Below are positions 44,953-54,232 of a stretch of DNA of 64,000 nt, piece by piece (position 1 is the first letter of the stretch; each line of letters starts with the position of its first letter). The notes below the pieces were generated by a model. The model was not told the origin of the DNA and made no database searches. It worked only from the letters and a program-made list of their open reading frames with translations. A program made the position numbers and the translations under genes. Source of the DNA: Rubripirellula reticaptiva. GTDB lineage: Bacteria; Planctomycetota; Planctomycetia; Pirellulales; Pirellulaceae. The stretch is from positions 434,001 through 498,000 of the forward strand of contig NZ_SJPX01000005.1 of assembly GCF_007860175.1 (NCBI RefSeq), given 5' to 3'.

Positions 44953-45948
44953 TCAATTGACGGTCAAGACGATCTTGCCCATCAATCCACCGCCGCCTTC
45001 GAGCGTTGCTTGCTCTTGCAAACGATGTGCCTGGGCTGCATCGGACAGGTCGAACGTTCGCCCGATGTTGGCTTTCAACTTGCCCATCGCTAACCAGTGG
45101 TTGATGTCTTCGGCCGCCGCACGCATTTCCGATGCGGTTGCTTTGAACATGGCAAAACCGTGCAACGAGCATTCTTTGACATAAAACGGGCCAACCGGAA
45201 ACGAGGGTCTCGCGTCACGTCCGGCCATCAACACCATGCGTCCCTTGCCCGCCATCAATTCGACCGCCAAATCAAAGTCAGGTTCGCGGCGAGTCTCCCA
45301 AAATACATTGACGCCTTTCGGAGCCGCTTTCTTCACGGCATCTTCAAGCGAATCGGCTTGGTAGTTGATCGCGATGTCCGCACCCAACTTTTTGACCGCT
45401 GCACATTTCTCGTCGCTGCCCGCAGTCGCAATCACGGTTGCGCCGGCCGATCGAGCCATCTGGACGACCATCGAGCCAACACCGCCGCTGCCGCCGACGA
45501 CCAAGATCGTTTCACCGCCTTGCAAATCAGCTTCGCGAAACAGACCTAGGTGGGCCGTCACGCCCACTAGCGCGCACGCGGCAGCGTCCACGAACGAAAC
45601 CGCATCGGCAAGCGGAAAACACCAGTCTTGCGAGATCACAATTTTTTCTGCAAACGTACCTTGGCGACCAAGCAATCCCTGATTGGTGCACCAGACTCGA
45701 TCGCCGACCGCCGCATGGTGCACTCCCTCGCCAATGGCTTCGACCACGCCCGCGGCATCACAACCCAGAATGAACGGATTGGGCAATTCGGCGGCGATTG
45801 CTCCGCTGCGAATGTACGTATCGATCGGATTGACCGAAACCGCGTGAACGCGGATCAATACTTCGCCGCGCCCCGGTGTCGGAGCCTCTAAATCGCCGTA
45901 CCGGATCACATCGGCGGACCCTGTCGATTCAATGTAAGCAGCTTTCAT
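44953..45948 (-). CDS. NADPH:quinone reductase-like zinc-independent alcohol dehydrogenase
   Basis: A 331-residue MDR-superfamily oxidoreductase. The GroES-like N-terminal domain has VSVNPIDTYIRSG and LGCDAAGVVEAIGEGV. The Rossmann fold begins with ETILVVGGSGGVGSMVVQMARSAG, with the AGSDEKCAAVKKLGADIAINY block after it. No zinc-binding Cys cluster is visible, placing it with quinone oxidoreductases. ATG 45948 is chosen by homology; an upstream frame to 46011 is unsupported. It heads a four-gene minus-strand run. Confidence 0.93.
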   Translation of the reverse strand: MKAAYIESTGSADVIRYGDLEAPTPGRGEVLIRVHAVSVNPIDTYIRSGAIAAELPNPFILGCDAAGVVEAIGEGVHHAAVGDRVWCTNQGLLGRQGTFAEKIVISQDWCFPLADAVSFVDAAACALVGVTAHLGLFREADLQGGETILVVGGSGGVGSMVVQMARSAGATVIATAGSDEKCAAVKKLGADIAINYQADSLEDAVKKAAPKGVNVFWETRREPDFDLAVELMAGKGRMVLMAGRDARPSFPVGPFYVKECSLHGFAMFKATASEMRAAAEDINHWLAMGKLKANIGRTFDLSDAAQAHRLQEQATLEGGGGLMGKIVLTVN

Positions 45949-46126
45949 GGCAACCCTCGAGGTTAAAATCGTTAAACAATGGCTTCCTTCATGGCTTCCG
46001 CAGTTGTTCACTCGATCGCAACGAGATCAGCAAGAGCCATTGGAAATTCGCACCCCTTCGAGGTTACGTCAGACGCGGCCGGCGCACCAGCCAGCAGACT
46101 CTCACGATTGCGTTTCGTTCGGCGGC

Positions 46127-47548
46127 CTAGTAGCTGTAGTCGGCACCGTCGCGACTCAACAGGCAACTGGTTTCCATCGCCTCGAGTTTCTGAGACATCA
46201 TCTCGAAAAGCTTGGGCTGCGACTCCGAAAGGTCCGAATGTTCGTACGGATCGCTGCTTAAATCGTACAGTCGCATTTGGCCGTTCTTTTTCGCTTCCTT
46301 CATCAGCTTGAAGTTGCCACTGATGATCGACTTTCCATCAACTCCATCGTGCAAACGGCGAAACCCAAAGAACATGTCTTTATCGCGTTGTTTCGAATCG
46401 CCGCGAATGATCGGCATCAGGTCGACACCATCGATCGGTCGCTGTTGGGAACCCGAGAACGAATAGTCGACCAGTTTCGCGATCGTCGGAAAGTAGTCGA
46501 TCGTCGAACAACGAACATCCGTGACCGAACCCGACTCGATGACGCCGGGCCATTCAGCACACGCGGGAACTAAAACGCCACCTTCGTACATGTGGTGCTT
46601 GTGTCCTTTGAAGGGACCAGCCGATGCGACGCCTTTATTCGCTAGTTTGTCGCCCGGCCCGTTGTCGCTGCAAAAGAATACGAGCGTTTCCTTTTCAACC
46701 CCCAGTTCGCGCAGCTTGTCGCGTAGCCTGCCGATCTGCTCGTCCATCGCCGTGATGCAGCCGTAGTAGTTCTGTCGCAACTGACCGAATTTCGCGTACG
46801 GCTTCTTGTACTCTTCGCCAGCGACCACGGGTTCATGCGGCGTATGGAACCAAACCGCCGCAAAGAACCGCTGATTTTTGTTTTGTTCGACAAACGGGAT
46901 CACACGATCCATGATCACGCGGCTATCGTCGCCGTTGAGATTCTCCTTGGCTTCTTGCCCGTTGTGCATGTAAGGAAAGCCACCCTTCCACGGCTCACCA
47001 GGCTTGTTGGACTTGCTGTCCCAACCTTCGGGCGTCACCGCCGGATCCCAGGTCGGAACGGCGCTCGTGGTTGCAAAGACTTCGTCGAATCCGTGATGCG
47101 ACGGCGGCGAATAGTGCCCGCGTGTGCTTAGCTCGTCAGGCTTGACCCAGCCGATGTGCCACTTGCCGAAAAAACCGGTCTCGTATTTTTGCTTCTTTAG
47201 CATTTCTGCCAACGTGATCTCACCGACTCGCAATCCCGACGTGTGCGCGGCGAGAATGCCAAGTCGAAACGGAAACCGACCCGTCAAGCAACTGCCGCGA
47301 GTCGGCGAGCACAATGGCGCAGCCGCATAGAACCGATCGAAACGAACTCCGTTTCCTGCCATCGCATCCAAGTTGGGCGTGATGATGTCTTCGTTGCCGT
47401 TGAAGCCGACGTCACCCCAGCCCTGATCATCGCTCATCACCAAAATGATGTTGGGCGCACTCGCAGGCCTCTCTGCGGCAACCAGGACGCTTCCGAAACC
47501 GATCGACAAACAGGTCACTGCCAGCAGATGAAAAATTGTCTTCGACAA
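46127..47548 (-). CDS. Secreted sulfatase (arylsulfatase / N-acetylgalactosamine-6-sulfatase type)
   Basis: A 473-residue type-I sulfatase. A signal peptide (LLAVTCLSIGFGSVLVAAE) precedes IILVMSDDQGWGD, with the metal-binding Asp pair. The formylglycine motif is CSPTRGSCLTGR, Cys80. GFFGKWHIG and FFCSDNGPGD complete the site. It lies 72 bp after the SGNH-sulfatase fusion gene on the same strand, so both may act on one polysaccharide. The exact sulfate position cannot be told. Confidence 0.93.
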   Translation of the reverse strand: MSKTIFHLLAVTCLSIGFGSVLVAAERPASAPNIILVMSDDQGWGDVGFNGNEDIITPNLDAMAGNGVRFDRFYAAAPLCSPTRGSCLTGRFPFRLGILAAHTSGLRVGEITLAEMLKKQKYETGFFGKWHIGWVKPDELSTRGHYSPPSHHGFDEVFATTSAVPTWDPAVTPEGWDSKSNKPGEPWKGGFPYMHNGQEAKENLNGDDSRVIMDRVIPFVEQNKNQRFFAAVWFHTPHEPVVAGEEYKKPYAKFGQLRQNYYGCITAMDEQIGRLRDKLRELGVEKETLVFFCSDNGPGDKLANKGVASAGPFKGHKHHMYEGGVLVPACAEWPGVIESGSVTDVRCSTIDYFPTIAKLVDYSFSGSQQRPIDGVDLMPIIRGDSKQRDKDMFFGFRRLHDGVDGKSIISGNFKLMKEAKKNGQMRLYDLSSDPYEHSDLSESQPKLFEMMSQKLEAMETSCLLSRDGADYSY

Positions 47549-47620
47549 AACGTTGAACTCTCAATGGATTTAGAAAAAAGGTGACTCTAAAGATCTTTGC
47601 GTGTGTTACCGACAACCGCG

Positions 47621-49798
47621 CTATCGCAACCAACTGGGCACCGAATCGTTCACTCGCCAATCGTCGATGCGCTCGTCCAGCTTGTCGCCTGTCCACTGAT
47701 CCTTGCCCGCGGGCAACACGTCCGTTTTGGGCAACCATTTTTTGTGCTCGGCAATGATTGCTGCAAATTCAGGATTGCCGGCTAGATTCGTGTGCTCGCG
47801 AGGATCAGTCCGGTGGTCGTAAAGTTCTTCGGTTCCGTCGCGGTAACGGATGTAACGCCAGTCGTTGCTGCGGATCGCGTGATTGCCGTAGTACCAAGTA
47901 CTCAGCACCGGGTGATTTCGTTTTGCGGTGGGATTGGTCACCTGCGGCACCAAACTTTCGCCATCAAGCTTTGGCGCGGCTGGCAAATCGCAGAGTTCCA
48001 CAAGCGTCGGGTAGACATCCAACAGACTGACGGCCTGATCGCATCGAGAATTCGGCTCCCCAAGTCCCGGCACTTTGAAACACAAAGGAACTCGCGTTGA
48101 TTCTTCCCACAACGCTTGCTTTCGCCAATGATGTTTTTCGCCCAAGTGTTGACCGTGATCCGACCAAAGTACGACGATCGTGTTATCGGCGTACTTGCTT
48201 TTCTCCAAAGCGTCCAGCACTTTCCCGGCCTGAGCATCGACGAACGAAACACAGGCAAGGTAGCCGTAAACCATTTCACGCCAATAGCTGTCGCTTAGGT
48301 TCACAACGGCGTAGTGATCGCCCGACCGAATCGTTCCGTAGGCGATCGCCTTGCCCATCAGCGGAATGTCCGACATTTCGTCGTCCGGAACTTCGGGGAT
48401 AACGACGTCGTCCAGATCGTACAGATCAAAGTATTCTTTCGGCGCCGTGTAAGGCACGTGAGGCCGAACAAATCCGACCGCCATAAAAAATGGCTTGTCA
48501 TGTTCTTGGCTCAATTGATCAACGGCCCACTGAGCAATCAGTTCGTCGTACATCTTGCCACCCGGCATGTCTTCACGCTCGAGAGCCCCGTAGCACAACG
48601 AGTTACCGTCGGCGAACTTCTTCCCGTAACGATCGATGATCTGACTACCGTCGCGAGGGAAAGGATAAAAATGCGTGCCGCCATAACCTTCGCCGCGTGC
48701 CTTCAAGTCCTGGGGCACTTTGTAACCAGGCGCGGTCACGTCCCAGAAATCGTCTGTCCGTTCGCGATAGTCCGACACGCCTTGATGAAACACTTTCCCA
48801 GCCGCCAGCGTCTGATAGCCGTTGTCGCGAAACTGCTGTGGCAACATTTTGTGTTCGCCCATCACTTGGTCATAAGTCTTTCGCATCGCTGTGGTAGAGC
48901 TGTACCAACCCGACGTACTCGGATGGATGCCACTTAACAACGAGTTTCTTGACGCCGTACAAACCGCTTGCGAACAGTGCGCATTGGTAAACAACACACC
49001 TTGCCCAAACAGCTTGTCCAAGTTGGGCGTCTTGGCTTGCGGATTGCCTCCCATGCCACCCTGCCAGTCATTCAAGTCATCAATCGAAATGAACAGCACG
49101 TTCGGTTTCGACGAAGCTTGCCGTTGCTGCGACGCTTCTTCTCGCTGCGTCAACAACGGTGCAACGGCGTGACTGACGTGTTTGGCAATGATTGCCGACC
49201 CTTCCTCACTAGGGTGAACCCCGTCGCTGCTCATCCACTGTGGTTCGGTGACCAGCAGAGACTGTAAATCAACCAGCGAAACGTTTCGAGCTTCGGCTAC
49301 ATCGATCGCAGCCTGCTGGTAATTCTTGATCAGCGCGGGCAATCCACCCGCCGCCTCAAACAATTCGCGATCATGACGCGTAAAGAACGGTTCAGGATTG
49401 ATTGGTGGCAGCGTGCACAAAACTACTTTAGCGTGCGCCGTTTGGCACGCATCAATCATCGCTTCAAGATTGGCACGGTATTCCGGCACCGGGACGTGAA
49501 CCCGCTCGCTATCGACCCGCAGATCGTTGGTACCGAAAAAGATCACCACGACATCAGGCTTGTGATCCAAAACGTCGGTCGACATTCGCCGCAATGCTTG
49601 GCTGGTCGAATTACCGCCGACTCCCGCATTGACAGTGTCCACACCCAACAACTCGCCCAACGTTTCCGAGTAGCCACGTTTGGTGATGCTGTCGCCGAAA
49701 CACACGACCTTGGCGCGAGTCAGCGTTTGCGCATCGGCGCCAAGATTGAATTGCGTCACAGCAACTGCGACGAGAAATAAAAGGACACGGGTCGGCAT
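47621..49798 (-). CDS. Fusion of SGNH/GDSL esterase and iduronate-2-sulfatase-like sulfatase
   Basis: A 725-residue secreted two-domain protein from the ATG at 49798, with a signal peptide ending near LGADAQ. Residues about 25-220 form an SGNH hydrolase: Ser37 in FGDSIT, Gly in GVGGNST (block II), Asn91 in GTND and the Asp192/His195 pair in DGVHP. Residues about 230-700 form a sulfatase: VLFISIDDLNDW and the formylglycine site CTASR at 280-284, the C-x-A variant, then GKVFHQG and VVLWSDHGQHLG. A single protein could remove both acyl and sulfate esters from a glycan. Confidence 0.9.
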   Translation of the reverse strand: MPTRVLLFLVAVAVTQFNLGADAQTLTRAKVVCFGDSITKRGYSETLGELLGVDTVNAGVGGNSTSQALRRMSTDVLDHKPDVVVIFFGTNDLRVDSERVHVPVPEYRANLEAMIDACQTAHAKVVLCTLPPINPEPFFTRHDRELFEAAGGLPALIKNYQQAAIDVAEARNVSLVDLQSLLVTEPQWMSSDGVHPSEEGSAIIAKHVSHAVAPLLTQREEASQQRQASSKPNVLFISIDDLNDWQGGMGGNPQAKTPNLDKLFGQGVLFTNAHCSQAVCTASRNSLLSGIHPSTSGWYSSTTAMRKTYDQVMGEHKMLPQQFRDNGYQTLAAGKVFHQGVSDYRERTDDFWDVTAPGYKVPQDLKARGEGYGGTHFYPFPRDGSQIIDRYGKKFADGNSLCYGALEREDMPGGKMYDELIAQWAVDQLSQEHDKPFFMAVGFVRPHVPYTAPKEYFDLYDLDDVVIPEVPDDEMSDIPLMGKAIAYGTIRSGDHYAVVNLSDSYWREMVYGYLACVSFVDAQAGKVLDALEKSKYADNTIVVLWSDHGQHLGEKHHWRKQALWEESTRVPLCFKVPGLGEPNSRCDQAVSLLDVYPTLVELCDLPAAPKLDGESLVPQVTNPTAKRNHPVLSTWYYGNHAIRSNDWRYIRYRDGTEELYDHRTDPREHTNLAGNPEFAAIIAEHKKWLPKTDVLPAGKDQWTGDKLDERIDDWRVNDSVPSWLR

Positions 49799-50334
49799 GG
49801 CAAAACAGTCACGAGGAAACAGGCGTGCAAACATGATCTCAAGGTACTCGGCGGGCTATATTCTAACCATTGGATGACAGCCTGTTTCAGATCTCGCCTT
49901 TTGTGTTCAGCCAAGGCTAACGACTTGTTCGGAAACAACTCCAGTATTCAGACGCTCAAAAACACGCTCCCGCTTGCGGGAGCGTCGGACGCAACAGCGG
50001 CCGGGGAGGGTCGTATGCAAAACCCTCTCTGGCTGCTACTGCGTCCGACTTTCCCAGGGGCAGAGCAATATCCCGATCTTATTTCCGTACGATTCCTAAT
50101 TGCTCAATGTCCACAAAAAGCAATCATCGATTGCGTTCCTGCGTGCTGTTAACGTCCGCGAGGGTTTTTACGCTGACCAACGCAACGCAAGCATTGGCTG
50201 CTAGCGGCAACCGCGAGAAGCACGAGAGACGCGGAAGAGAAAAGTGAAAAGGTTGCGATGTGCACAGAAAGGTTGGATTGTCGGGCGCGAAGGACCCGCG
50301 GCGAAACATTTTCTAGTTGGTCTTAGCAAGCCAG
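49799..50334. other. Intergenic region with strong secondary structure
   Basis: No supported gene. Downstream of the Gfo/Idh gene (minus strand) it holds two adjacent hairpins at 49964-49985 and 49984-50049 (see separate entry). The rest, 50050-50334, shows nothing I can assign. Confidence 0.5.
49964..50049 (-). terminator. Paired hairpins, terminator-like on the minus strand
   Basis: ACGCTCCCGC (49964-49973) pairs with GCGGGAGCGT (49976-49985), a perfect 10-bp stem followed on the minus strand by GTTTTTG. Next to it GTCGGACGCA (49984-49993) pairs with TGCGTCCGAC (50040-50049), extended by AGCGGCC/GGCTGCT with one mismatch. On the minus strand this sits about 290 bp after the Gfo/Idh stop and could end that transcript. 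The second, long stem is more than a terminator needs. Confidence 0.6.
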
Positions 50335-51669
50335 TTAGGTGAACGTTGTCTTGCCGGGGATGGCCACTTGCCACTGTGGCACGGCAGTATCCCAGGCGAT
50401 TTCGTCGGGCATCAAATCCTGCTTTGAATCCAGCGCTTGCTGCCACGTAATTTCTTGCCCCGTGTAGGCTGACTCGCGTGCCATGATGGCCATCAAAGTT
50501 GATTTGGCGAAGTATTCACCATTGTTCAAGTATCCACCCGATCGCAACTCTTGGTAAAACGCATCGTGCTCCGTTTGGTGACCGACTTGTTTTTTGCCGT
50601 TGCGTTGGCCGGATTGCCATGCGGATGGACCAGTGATGTCGTACTTCACTTTTCCTTCACCGATGCAAGTTCCCTTCGTTCCAGCCAAACGCATCTCGAA
50701 TGCGCTGGCGCATCCCTGCTGCTGTCGGCTGGTGGCATAGAGTTCGGAACCGTTTGCGAATTTATAGAGTGCCGCAAAGTGATCGTAGGTGTGCCCGTAC
50801 ATCTCCGACGTTCGTGATTGGCGGCCACCAGTCGCTAAGCAAGACACCGGATAGTCCCCCATCACCCAGGCCATCCGGTCGATCTCGTGCACAAATTGCT
50901 CGATCAGAAAGTCACCGGAAAGCCAAGTGTAATAGTGCCAGTTCGATAACTGGTGCTGAACGTCGGTCTGCTCGGGCTTGCGCGGCTTGACCCACAGACC
51001 ACCGGTGTATCGCGACATCCTTGCATTCAGAATTTCCCCAATCGCTCCGTCATGGACACGCTTGGTCATCTCGATTGTTTCGGGCTCGTATCTCGCTTGC
51101 AAACCGGCGACGATGAATAGCCCCTTCTCTTTTGCTTTGACTGCGGATGCCAAGACGCTGCGAATTCCGGCCGGGTCGACGGCTGCCGGTTTTTCCGCGA
51201 AGACGTGTTTGCCTGCGTCAATCGCGGCGCGCAGATGCAGTGGACGAAATCCGGGCGGCGTTGCTAACAAGACAACATCGATGTCGGTCGCCAGCACATT
51301 TTTGTAAGCATCGAGTCCGGTAAATCGCATCTCGTCGCTGACGTCGACCCGACTGCCAAAATCCTTGTGTCGCTGTAAGGTTTCCAGGCAGCCGTTCAAT
51401 CGATCTTCAACGGCGTCAGCCATTGCGACCAGTCGAACGCCAGGATCGGCTTTCAACGCGTTCAATGTCGCTCCGGTTCCGCGCCCACCACAACCAATCA
51501 GCCCAATGCGAATATCACCATCAACGCTGACATGCGGTGTCTGTGCCGTCGACGTCGCGGAAGCCAGCGATGCGCCAACCATCGCACTTCCCGTTGCTTT
51601 GAGAAAGCTTCGCCGAGGTGCTTGAGATTTGACATTGGAAGTTTCAGAGAGCTTGCGATCGTTGAGCAT
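50335..51669 (-). CDS. Gfo/Idh/MocA-family oxidoreductase, Tat-exported
   Basis: A 444-residue NAD-dependent sugar dehydrogenase-type protein. The twin-arginine signal is PRRSFLKATG (about 18-27). The Rossmann motif IRIGLIGCGGRGTGATLNAL is followed by VVLLATPPGFRPLHLRAAIDAGKHVFAEKPAAVDPAG, including the conserved EKP Lys. The C-terminal domain has NWHYYTWLSGDFLIEQFVHEID. It lies in a run with a TIM-barrel isomerase and sulfatases, fitting sulfated-sugar breakdown. Redox chemistry in the periplasm with a bound nucleotide is assumed from the Tat signal. Confidence 0.92.
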   Translation of the reverse strand: MLNDRKLSETSNVKSQAPRRSFLKATGSAMVGASLASATSTAQTPHVSVDGDIRIGLIGCGGRGTGATLNALKADPGVRLVAMADAVEDRLNGCLETLQRHKDFGSRVDVSDEMRFTGLDAYKNVLATDIDVVLLATPPGFRPLHLRAAIDAGKHVFAEKPAAVDPAGIRSVLASAVKAKEKGLFIVAGLQARYEPETIEMTKRVHDGAIGEILNARMSRYTGGLWVKPRKPEQTDVQHQLSNWHYYTWLSGDFLIEQFVHEIDRMAWVMGDYPVSCLATGGRQSRTSEMYGHTYDHFAALYKFANGSELYATSRQQQGCASAFEMRLAGTKGTCIGEGKVKYDITGPSAWQSGQRNGKKQVGHQTEHDAFYQELRSGGYLNNGEYFAKSTLMAIMARESAYTGQEITWQQALDSKQDLMPDEIAWDTAVPQWQVAIPGKTTFT

Positions 51670-51802
51670 GGCACCGTTTCACGAAGAAAGAGCTGTCGTC
51701 GAAAACACAAAATTCTAACCGAAGAAGGATCCCGAATCATCTTTCTAGCATTTTGACACAACATGCACCGAACAACCGATGCACAGTCGCGTCTCCTCGC
51801 GT

Positions 51803-52642
51803 TCATAGATCCAGCACTTGATCCATCCATTTGGAAACACCAGAGAGGCGTCTGGCATCGCCACCTTTGACTTCCGCCGATGCCCAGCCCGAGAAGTTGA
51901 CGGCCGCGAGTTCCCTACGAACGTTTGCCCAGTGCACCTCGCCACCATCCGTGCCAACAGCCGTTTGCGACTTCAGCTTCGGGTCACCAAATTCCGCGTG
52001 TCCCCTGTCCTTGATGTCCACCTTTACAATCCGATGCCCCAGCACGTGTGCCCAGTGCTGGGCCGTTTGCTTCGTCCAGGTGATTGTGTTGCCGGTATCG
52101 TAGTACGCACCGATCGCGGGTGATTCTAATTCGTCGATGAAGCGAGCCATTTCTTCAGCGGTCTTCAGAAACGAAGCACGCACGTTTTCAATCAGCAGGC
52201 GGACATTCTGTTTTTCCGCAAGCGGAATGGCCTTGCGGACTACGGCAAGTGATCTCGCGAAGTTATCCGCGTAACTAAGATTGTCGAGTTCTGGGGCGAC
52301 GACTAGAACCGTGCTACCGCCAACCTGTTCACAAAGATCGATCGACGCCGAGCAGTCATCACCGGCGCCGTGGATCACACCATGCACTGCAATCTCAGTG
52401 GCGTCCGTCGCGGCACGGACCTCTTGGGGCGACAGTCCGTCACGCAGACTGATCTCGACCCCGTCAAAGTCCGCCCGTTTGAGAAGCTGAAACTGCTGAA
52501 CCAACGAAAGACGTACGTCAATCATGGAGTACTTCAGCGACTTGCGAATCCTTCCCGTGAACTGTCCAGCCAATATTGGTGAAGCACATACACCAGCGGC
52601 ACCGATCGCGATTCCGGATTGCAGAAACTTGCGTCGATTCAT
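51803..52642 (-). CDS. Sugar phosphate isomerase/epimerase-like TIM barrel protein, Tat-exported
   Basis: A 279-residue AP-endonuclease/xylose-isomerase-like barrel (PF01261). A Tat signal MNRRKFLQSG opens the protein. Barrel features include FDGVEISLRDG, HGVIHGAGDD, a metal-ligand Glu in LLIENV and GAYYDTGNTITW, and the HRIVKVDIKDRG block with Asp and a final EVKGG. These match the metal-binding pattern of the family. It is 60 bp after a sulfatase gene and 133 bp before the Gfo/Idh gene. Substrate unknown. Confidence 0.9.
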   Translation of the reverse strand: MNRRKFLQSGIAIGAAGVCASPILAGQFTGRIRKSLKYSMIDVRLSLVQQFQLLKRADFDGVEISLRDGLSPQEVRAATDATEIAVHGVIHGAGDDCSASIDLCEQVGGSTVLVVAPELDNLSYADNFARSLAVVRKAIPLAEKQNVRLLIENVRASFLKTAEEMARFIDELESPAIGAYYDTGNTITWTKQTAQHWAHVLGHRIVKVDIKDRGHAEFGDPKLKSQTAVGTDGGEVHWANVRRELAAVNFSGWASAEVKGGDARRLSGVSKWMDQVLDL

Positions 52643-52702
52643 GCGATAGATTCCTTGTACGATCGAACTTGTGGGCCAGTTAATGCTGCGGAACCCAGTT
52701 GA

Positions 52703-54232
52703 CTACTCACGCTGTCGATTTGCATTCTCGGAACTGTACCATTGCGGAGTGCCGAACCAGTCATGCATCTCCTTTTCAAAAGGAGCGACGATTTCCTGGG
52801 GCTCTGGGAAGACGCCCTGATCCTGTGTTTCGACCATCCATACCGAAAGTGCGCTTCGCATCTGGAGGAGTGCTTCCCGATGCTCAGGAGCATTTGACGT
52901 CGCCAAATTGTTGATCTCGTGGGGGTCGTTTTCGGTGTCGAACAACTGTTCTTCGGGCACCGTTGGAGACATCAATGCAGCGGGAATAGCGGACAACTTT
53001 CCTTCTGCCATCAGCTGACGCATCAGTGGCTTGATTGGAAAGCACTTTTCTTTGTAGCGGTTCAGTGATGCGAAGTGTCGATCGGGAAAGTAGTTGCGAA
53101 GGTAATGAAACTTCTTGCCTCGAACGCTTCGAATACGATTGACCGTCTCGTCAATACGGTCGCGTGCTGAAAACGCAAATTGGCGTTCCGGCCCTAGCTT
53201 GTTCCCCATAAAGATCCGCCCTTGCATACCCAGTGGACGATTGATCCCGGCGAACCCCAACGTGGTTGAAGTAATGTCAATCAAACTGATGACCTGGTCG
53301 CTAACAGAACCTGCTTTGTAATTCGCAGGAGCAGCAAAATTTTTGGGCCAATGGATAATCATCGGAACATGCAATCCGGTGTCGTAACACCAGTGAATGC
53401 CTCGTGGTTCGATTCGTCCGTTGTCGCCAAAAAACATGACGATTGTATCGTCTGCCAGACCGTCGTCTTTCAATTGCGTCAGCACGCGGCCAATCGTTTT
53501 GTCCATTCCGGAAATGGAATTCAGATACCTAGCCCATTCTTTTCTGACTAACGGGTGATCTGGATAATAGGGCGGCGGGTTGACGTTATCGACCGTCGCA
53601 ATCTGCTCATGCGTCTGCTCGCCCTTCCACTCCACACGGGGTTGCTTCCAAGTCTGCCGATCATAGATGTCGTACTCAGCTTCGAGCGTGTTGATTTGAG
53701 CAAAGAATGGCTCGTTGCCCTGTAGATCCTCCCACTTGCTGGTGTCGTACAGCTTTCCCTCTTCCACAAAGTTCAGGTCCAGTTTTCCAGACCCAACCTG
53801 TTGGCCACCAAGAGTTGCGATGTTCGCCGTAAAATAGCCTACGTCTTTGAGCCGATGCGTAATCGGGCGAACGCCTTCGGGAAGTCGATAGCCGTCGCTG
53901 CGATGCGAACGCATGTTGTGCGTATCAGTCGTCGTTTGATACATACCGACGAAAAAGGCACTGCGACTGGGAGCACATACAGGCGACGTTGAAAACACAT
54001 GAGTGTAGCGCACTCCCTTTTCCGCCAGCGCATCCAACGCAGGTGTCTTGACGTTAGCGGCTCCGTAACAGCCCAGGTCGAGCTTCAAATTCTCACCAAC
54101 GATCCAAAGAATGTTCGGTCGCTTTGCATCCTTCGATTCGTCCGCGGCGCATTTAGAAGTCACGAAGCAGGCGGAAGCAAGCAGAATGCTGCTGACCATC
54201 ATTAGCCGAAGAGAGTTGAAGTTTCGATGCAT
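52703..54232 (-). CDS. Sulfatase-family protein with altered metal site
   Basis: A 509-residue exported protein; the ATG at 54232 gives a signal (LRLMMVSSILLASACFVTSKCAA). The formylglycine motif CAPSRSAFFVG is intact (Cys86). Before it, the segment that normally has the calcium-binding Asp-Asp reads ILWIVGENLKLDLGCYG, with Glu47-Asn48. The later VMFFGDNGRIE and FSARDRIDE blocks are typical of sulfatases. It heads the TIM barrel/Gfo-Idh run. Related sulfatases with E-D at this position exist, so it may still bind metal; Asn is the unusual part. Confidence 0.9.
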   Translation of the reverse strand: MHRNFNSLRLMMVSSILLASACFVTSKCAADESKDAKRPNILWIVGENLKLDLGCYGAANVKTPALDALAEKGVRYTHVFSTSPVCAPSRSAFFVGMYQTTTDTHNMRSHRSDGYRLPEGVRPITHRLKDVGYFTANIATLGGQQVGSGKLDLNFVEEGKLYDTSKWEDLQGNEPFFAQINTLEAEYDIYDRQTWKQPRVEWKGEQTHEQIATVDNVNPPPYYPDHPLVRKEWARYLNSISGMDKTIGRVLTQLKDDGLADDTIVMFFGDNGRIEPRGIHWCYDTGLHVPMIIHWPKNFAAPANYKAGSVSDQVISLIDITSTTLGFAGINRPLGMQGRIFMGNKLGPERQFAFSARDRIDETVNRIRSVRGKKFHYLRNYFPDRHFASLNRYKEKCFPIKPLMRQLMAEGKLSAIPAALMSPTVPEEQLFDTENDPHEINNLATSNAPEHREALLQMRSALSVWMVETQDQGVFPEPQEIVAPFEKEMHDWFGTPQWYSSENANRQRE

